Translations under genes and position numbers: made by a program
The notes under the pieces: model-generated
Told to the model about the DNA's origin: nothing
The model's input: only the letters and a program-made list of their open reading frames with translations
The model's database searches: none
Assembly (NCBI RefSeq): GCF_009937765.1
Contig: NZ_CP047089.1
Coordinates: 124,001 to 188,000, forward strand
Direction: 5' to 3'
Origin: Bacillus pumilus
GTDB taxonomy: Bacteria; Bacillota; Bacilli; Bacillales; Bacillaceae
DNA length: 64,000 bases
Part shown: piece after piece, positions 62,750 to 64,000 of the stretch
Layout of the letters: every line of letters begins with the position of its first letter
Position numbering within the stretch: position 1 is the stretch's first letter

Positions 62750-63013
62750 ATGGGACAAATTAAGTTAAACTACCAAACAGTTATGAATCAACTAGACGAA
62801 GTCTCCCAAGCAGTCGAAGCTTTAACGATGAAAAAAGCAGCAGATAAAGCAGGTGAAAACAGCCTTGAATTTGTGACCAAATGGACGGCACGTGAGGCAG
62901 AGGTGAACGAAATGGTCTCAAGTTTTAAAGAAGCTTTAACCAAAAATGTCCAGGATACACGCTCGAATGTGAAAACCTTAAAAGAACAGGATGAAGCGAT
63001 TGCGGCAAAATAA
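62750..63013 (+). CDS. ywqI: YwqI-like T7SS LXG-accessory protein
   Basis: 87 residues from ATG 62750 behind TTGGAGGAT; the TTG at 62735 is in the ribosome site. DUF5344 type: IKLNYQTVMNQLDEVSQAVEAL and VKTLKEQDEAIAAK; helical hairpin with a WTAREAEV centre. The gene is 37 bp after ywqH copy 1, so they are one unit. It normally sits before the LXG toxin; this one is an orphan. The next ~280 bp hold only the promoter of the second ywqH-like gene. Confidence 0.82.
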   Translation: MGQIKLNYQTVMNQLDEVSQAVEALTMKKAADKAGENSLEFVTKWTAREAEVNEMVSSFKEALTKNVQDTRSNVKTLKEQDEAIAAK

Positions 63014-63146
63014 ATGCAATCGTTTTTCTAATGGGTTTCATGGGATGAAGCAAAATATAGATCTAAAGACACATATATCATTCGGGATATACGACCTTGT
63101 ATTATTCCGTTTTTCTTCCAAGCGCGTCACTAAAAGGACACCTTTT

Positions 63147-63180
63147 CCCTATTTAAGACTGAGGCTTTTCACCTTATACT
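63147..63180 (+). promoter_or_regulatory. Promoter region of the second ywqH-like gene
   Basis: CCCTATTTAA (63147-), TGAGGCTTTTCACC and -10 TATACT (63175-63180); AAAAGGACACC upstream. Position for position like the block at 62145-62194. Confidence 0.6.
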
Positions 63181-63295
63181 ATACTTAATGAAAGCAAAAC
63201 GATAGAAATGTCAGGTTTGGAAAAATCAAGTGAGTCGATCATTTCTAATGCTCTGACGCTGTGCTTTCGTATGAGGTCCGATAGAGGTGGATGAC

Positions 63296-63721
63296 ATGAG
63301 TTTATCCGAGATGCTACACCATCTGCATATGGGAATTGAAAACAGACGTGCAGAATTTGATGAAATGATCTCTCGGTTAAAGACAGCCAAAAGCAATATT
63401 CGAACAGAACAAGATCTTGCGCAGTCAGACATAAAGGAAATCAAGAAGCCTGCTCTAGATTCGTCATGGAAAGGTGAGAGAGGAACTGACTTTCATCACC
63501 ACAGAAAAGACGCCTACCAAGTCATGCACGACATCGTAAACAATGAGTATGAAAAATATATCTCCGAAATTGATCAAAAAATCTTGCACTTTGAATTGAA
63601 AAAAATGGAGCTGGCTGTCGCCAGTAATTTTGCCGGAAGAGCCCAGGACGTGATGGAAAAGGGCGAGGATTTTGCGCTCGATGTTAAACATCTGATTGAA
63701 CGGGGCTGGAAGGCTCTTTAA
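63296..63721 (+). CDS. YwqH-like T7SS LXG-accessory protein, copy 2
   Basis: 141 residues from ATG 63296 (AGAGGTGGATGAC ahead). Same length and same layout as copy 1: SLSEMLHHLHMGIENRRAEF versus SLSDMLSALNGGITSKKAEI, the SSWKGERGTDF turn, and a C-terminal KGEDFALDVKHLIERGWKAL versus KGEDAVEDAKRLISKAWSSL. A diverged duplicate. No ywqI or toxin follows; a terminator ends the unit. Confidence 0.8.
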   Translation: MSLSEMLHHLHMGIENRRAEFDEMISRLKTAKSNIRTEQDLAQSDIKEIKKPALDSSWKGERGTDFHHHRKDAYQVMHDIVNNEYEKYISEIDQKILHFELKKMELAVASNFAGRAQDVMEKGEDFALDVKHLIERGWKAL

Positions 63722-63726
63722 AATAA

Positions 63727-63763
63727 TAAAACAGCCATCTCATCAGCGAGCGGCTGTTTTTTT
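63727..63763 (+). terminator. Terminator of the second ywqH-like gene
   Basis: AAACAGCC / GGCTGTTT stem with T run; also faces the convergent small gene. Confidence 0.8.
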
Positions 63764-63765
63764 GT

Positions 63766-63981
63766 TTAGTCACATCCACCACCACTATCACCAGAATCTC
63801 CTCCCCCGCAGGAGACATCAGAAGCGTGATGACTATAAGAATCAGTATAGGTACTTGTTGTTGAACTGTGATGAGAGGAACGTTTAGCAGATGTACGTTG
63901 ATCCTTTGGTGTGAACAGATGAGCAACGATTGCGCCTAAAGAAGCCAATATGATGATAACAACAAACATAAAAGAACCCAT
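63766..63981 (-). CDS. Small membrane protein with Gly/Cys-rich tail
   Basis: 71 residues, GAGGAGGG before ATG 63981. One N-terminal membrane helix (SFMFVVIIILASLGAIVAHL), then a Ser/Thr/His-rich segment (SSHHSSTTSTYTDSYSHH) and the end CGGGDSGDSGGGCD with two Cys and several Asp. The His/Cys/Asp tail could bind metal. I do not recognise it as a named family. It is convergent to the ywqH-like gene and close to the window end. Confidence 0.7.
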   Translation of the reverse strand: MGSFMFVVIIILASLGAIVAHLFTPKDQRTSAKRSSHHSSTTSTYTDSYSHHASDVSCGGGDSGDSGGGCD

Positions 63982-64000
63982 GATGTATCCCTCCTCTTGT

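Overview
The window reads as a chromosome segment of a Bacillus of the B. subtilis/B. pumilus type. Many proteins are recognisable as orthologues of B. subtilis proteins (DeoR-Dra-NupC-Pdp, AnsR-AnsA-AnsB-MleN, LicT-BglP-BglH, YkoE-D-C, PepT, YfmS). Shine-Dalgarno sites are strong and GGAGG-like, TTG/GTG starts are common, and the operators match Bacillus regulons (cre, CodY, sigma-D, T-box-free SAM and TPP riboswitches). An immune-inhibitor-A-like protease and locus orders that differ from B. subtilis 168 favour the B. pumilus/safensis/altitudinis group; this species call is an inference.

Layout. 1-4.8 kb: end of a nucleoside hydrolase gene, then a gluconate operon (RpiR-type regulator, gntK, gntP). 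4.8-19.2 kb: single genes and small clusters (AlkC-type DNA glycosylase, amino acid permease, PAS-PAS soluble chemoreceptor with a sigma-D promoter, Gfo/Idh/MocA oxidoreductase, MerR regulator, HAD phosphatase, LuxR regulator divergent from a methyltransferase/dehydrogenase pair, MFS pump, OatA-like acyltransferase). 19.3-24.7 kb: LacX-like epimerase and the deoxyribonucleoside operon. 24.8-32.1 kb: MarR-nitroreductase-monooxygenase operon, secreted M6 protease, small membrane proteins, DJ-1 protein, unknown secreted protein. 32.1-35.9 kb: TPP riboswitch and tenA-ykoE-ykoD-ykoC thiamin salvage operon. 36-42.6 kb: YfmS-like chemoreceptor, DUF1963 protein, licT and a bglPH operon preceded by two tandem antiterminator/terminator modules. 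42.6-44.7 kb: decayed ABC-exporter locus with an amber codon. 45-51.1 kb: SAM-riboswitch-controlled methionine synthase-like gene, and an acid-sugar catabolic cluster (GntP-type permease, DUF1537 kinase, dehydrogenase, RpiR regulator). 51.3-53.8 kb: secreted DUF3298 protein, small membrane protein, pepT. 53.9-64 kb: two type VII secretion-linked loci (yfjABCD-like and ywqH/ywqI-like) around the ansR/ansAB/mleN aspartate region.

The most unusual element is a ~176-bp repeat present twice (11.86 and 44.73 kb, ~96 % identical by eye). Each copy sits inside a different Rho-independent terminator, and the host hairpin is present in full on both sides of it. This looks like a small mobile or RNA-encoding element that targets terminators. 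Other points of note are: a fourth AnsR-like box placed in front of mleN, which would extend the AnsR regulon; three AnsR boxes spaced 31-32 bp apart; tandem LicT antiterminator modules; type VII accessory genes without their LXG toxin but with matched promoters; and two short genes (54 and 59 aa) that are easily missed.
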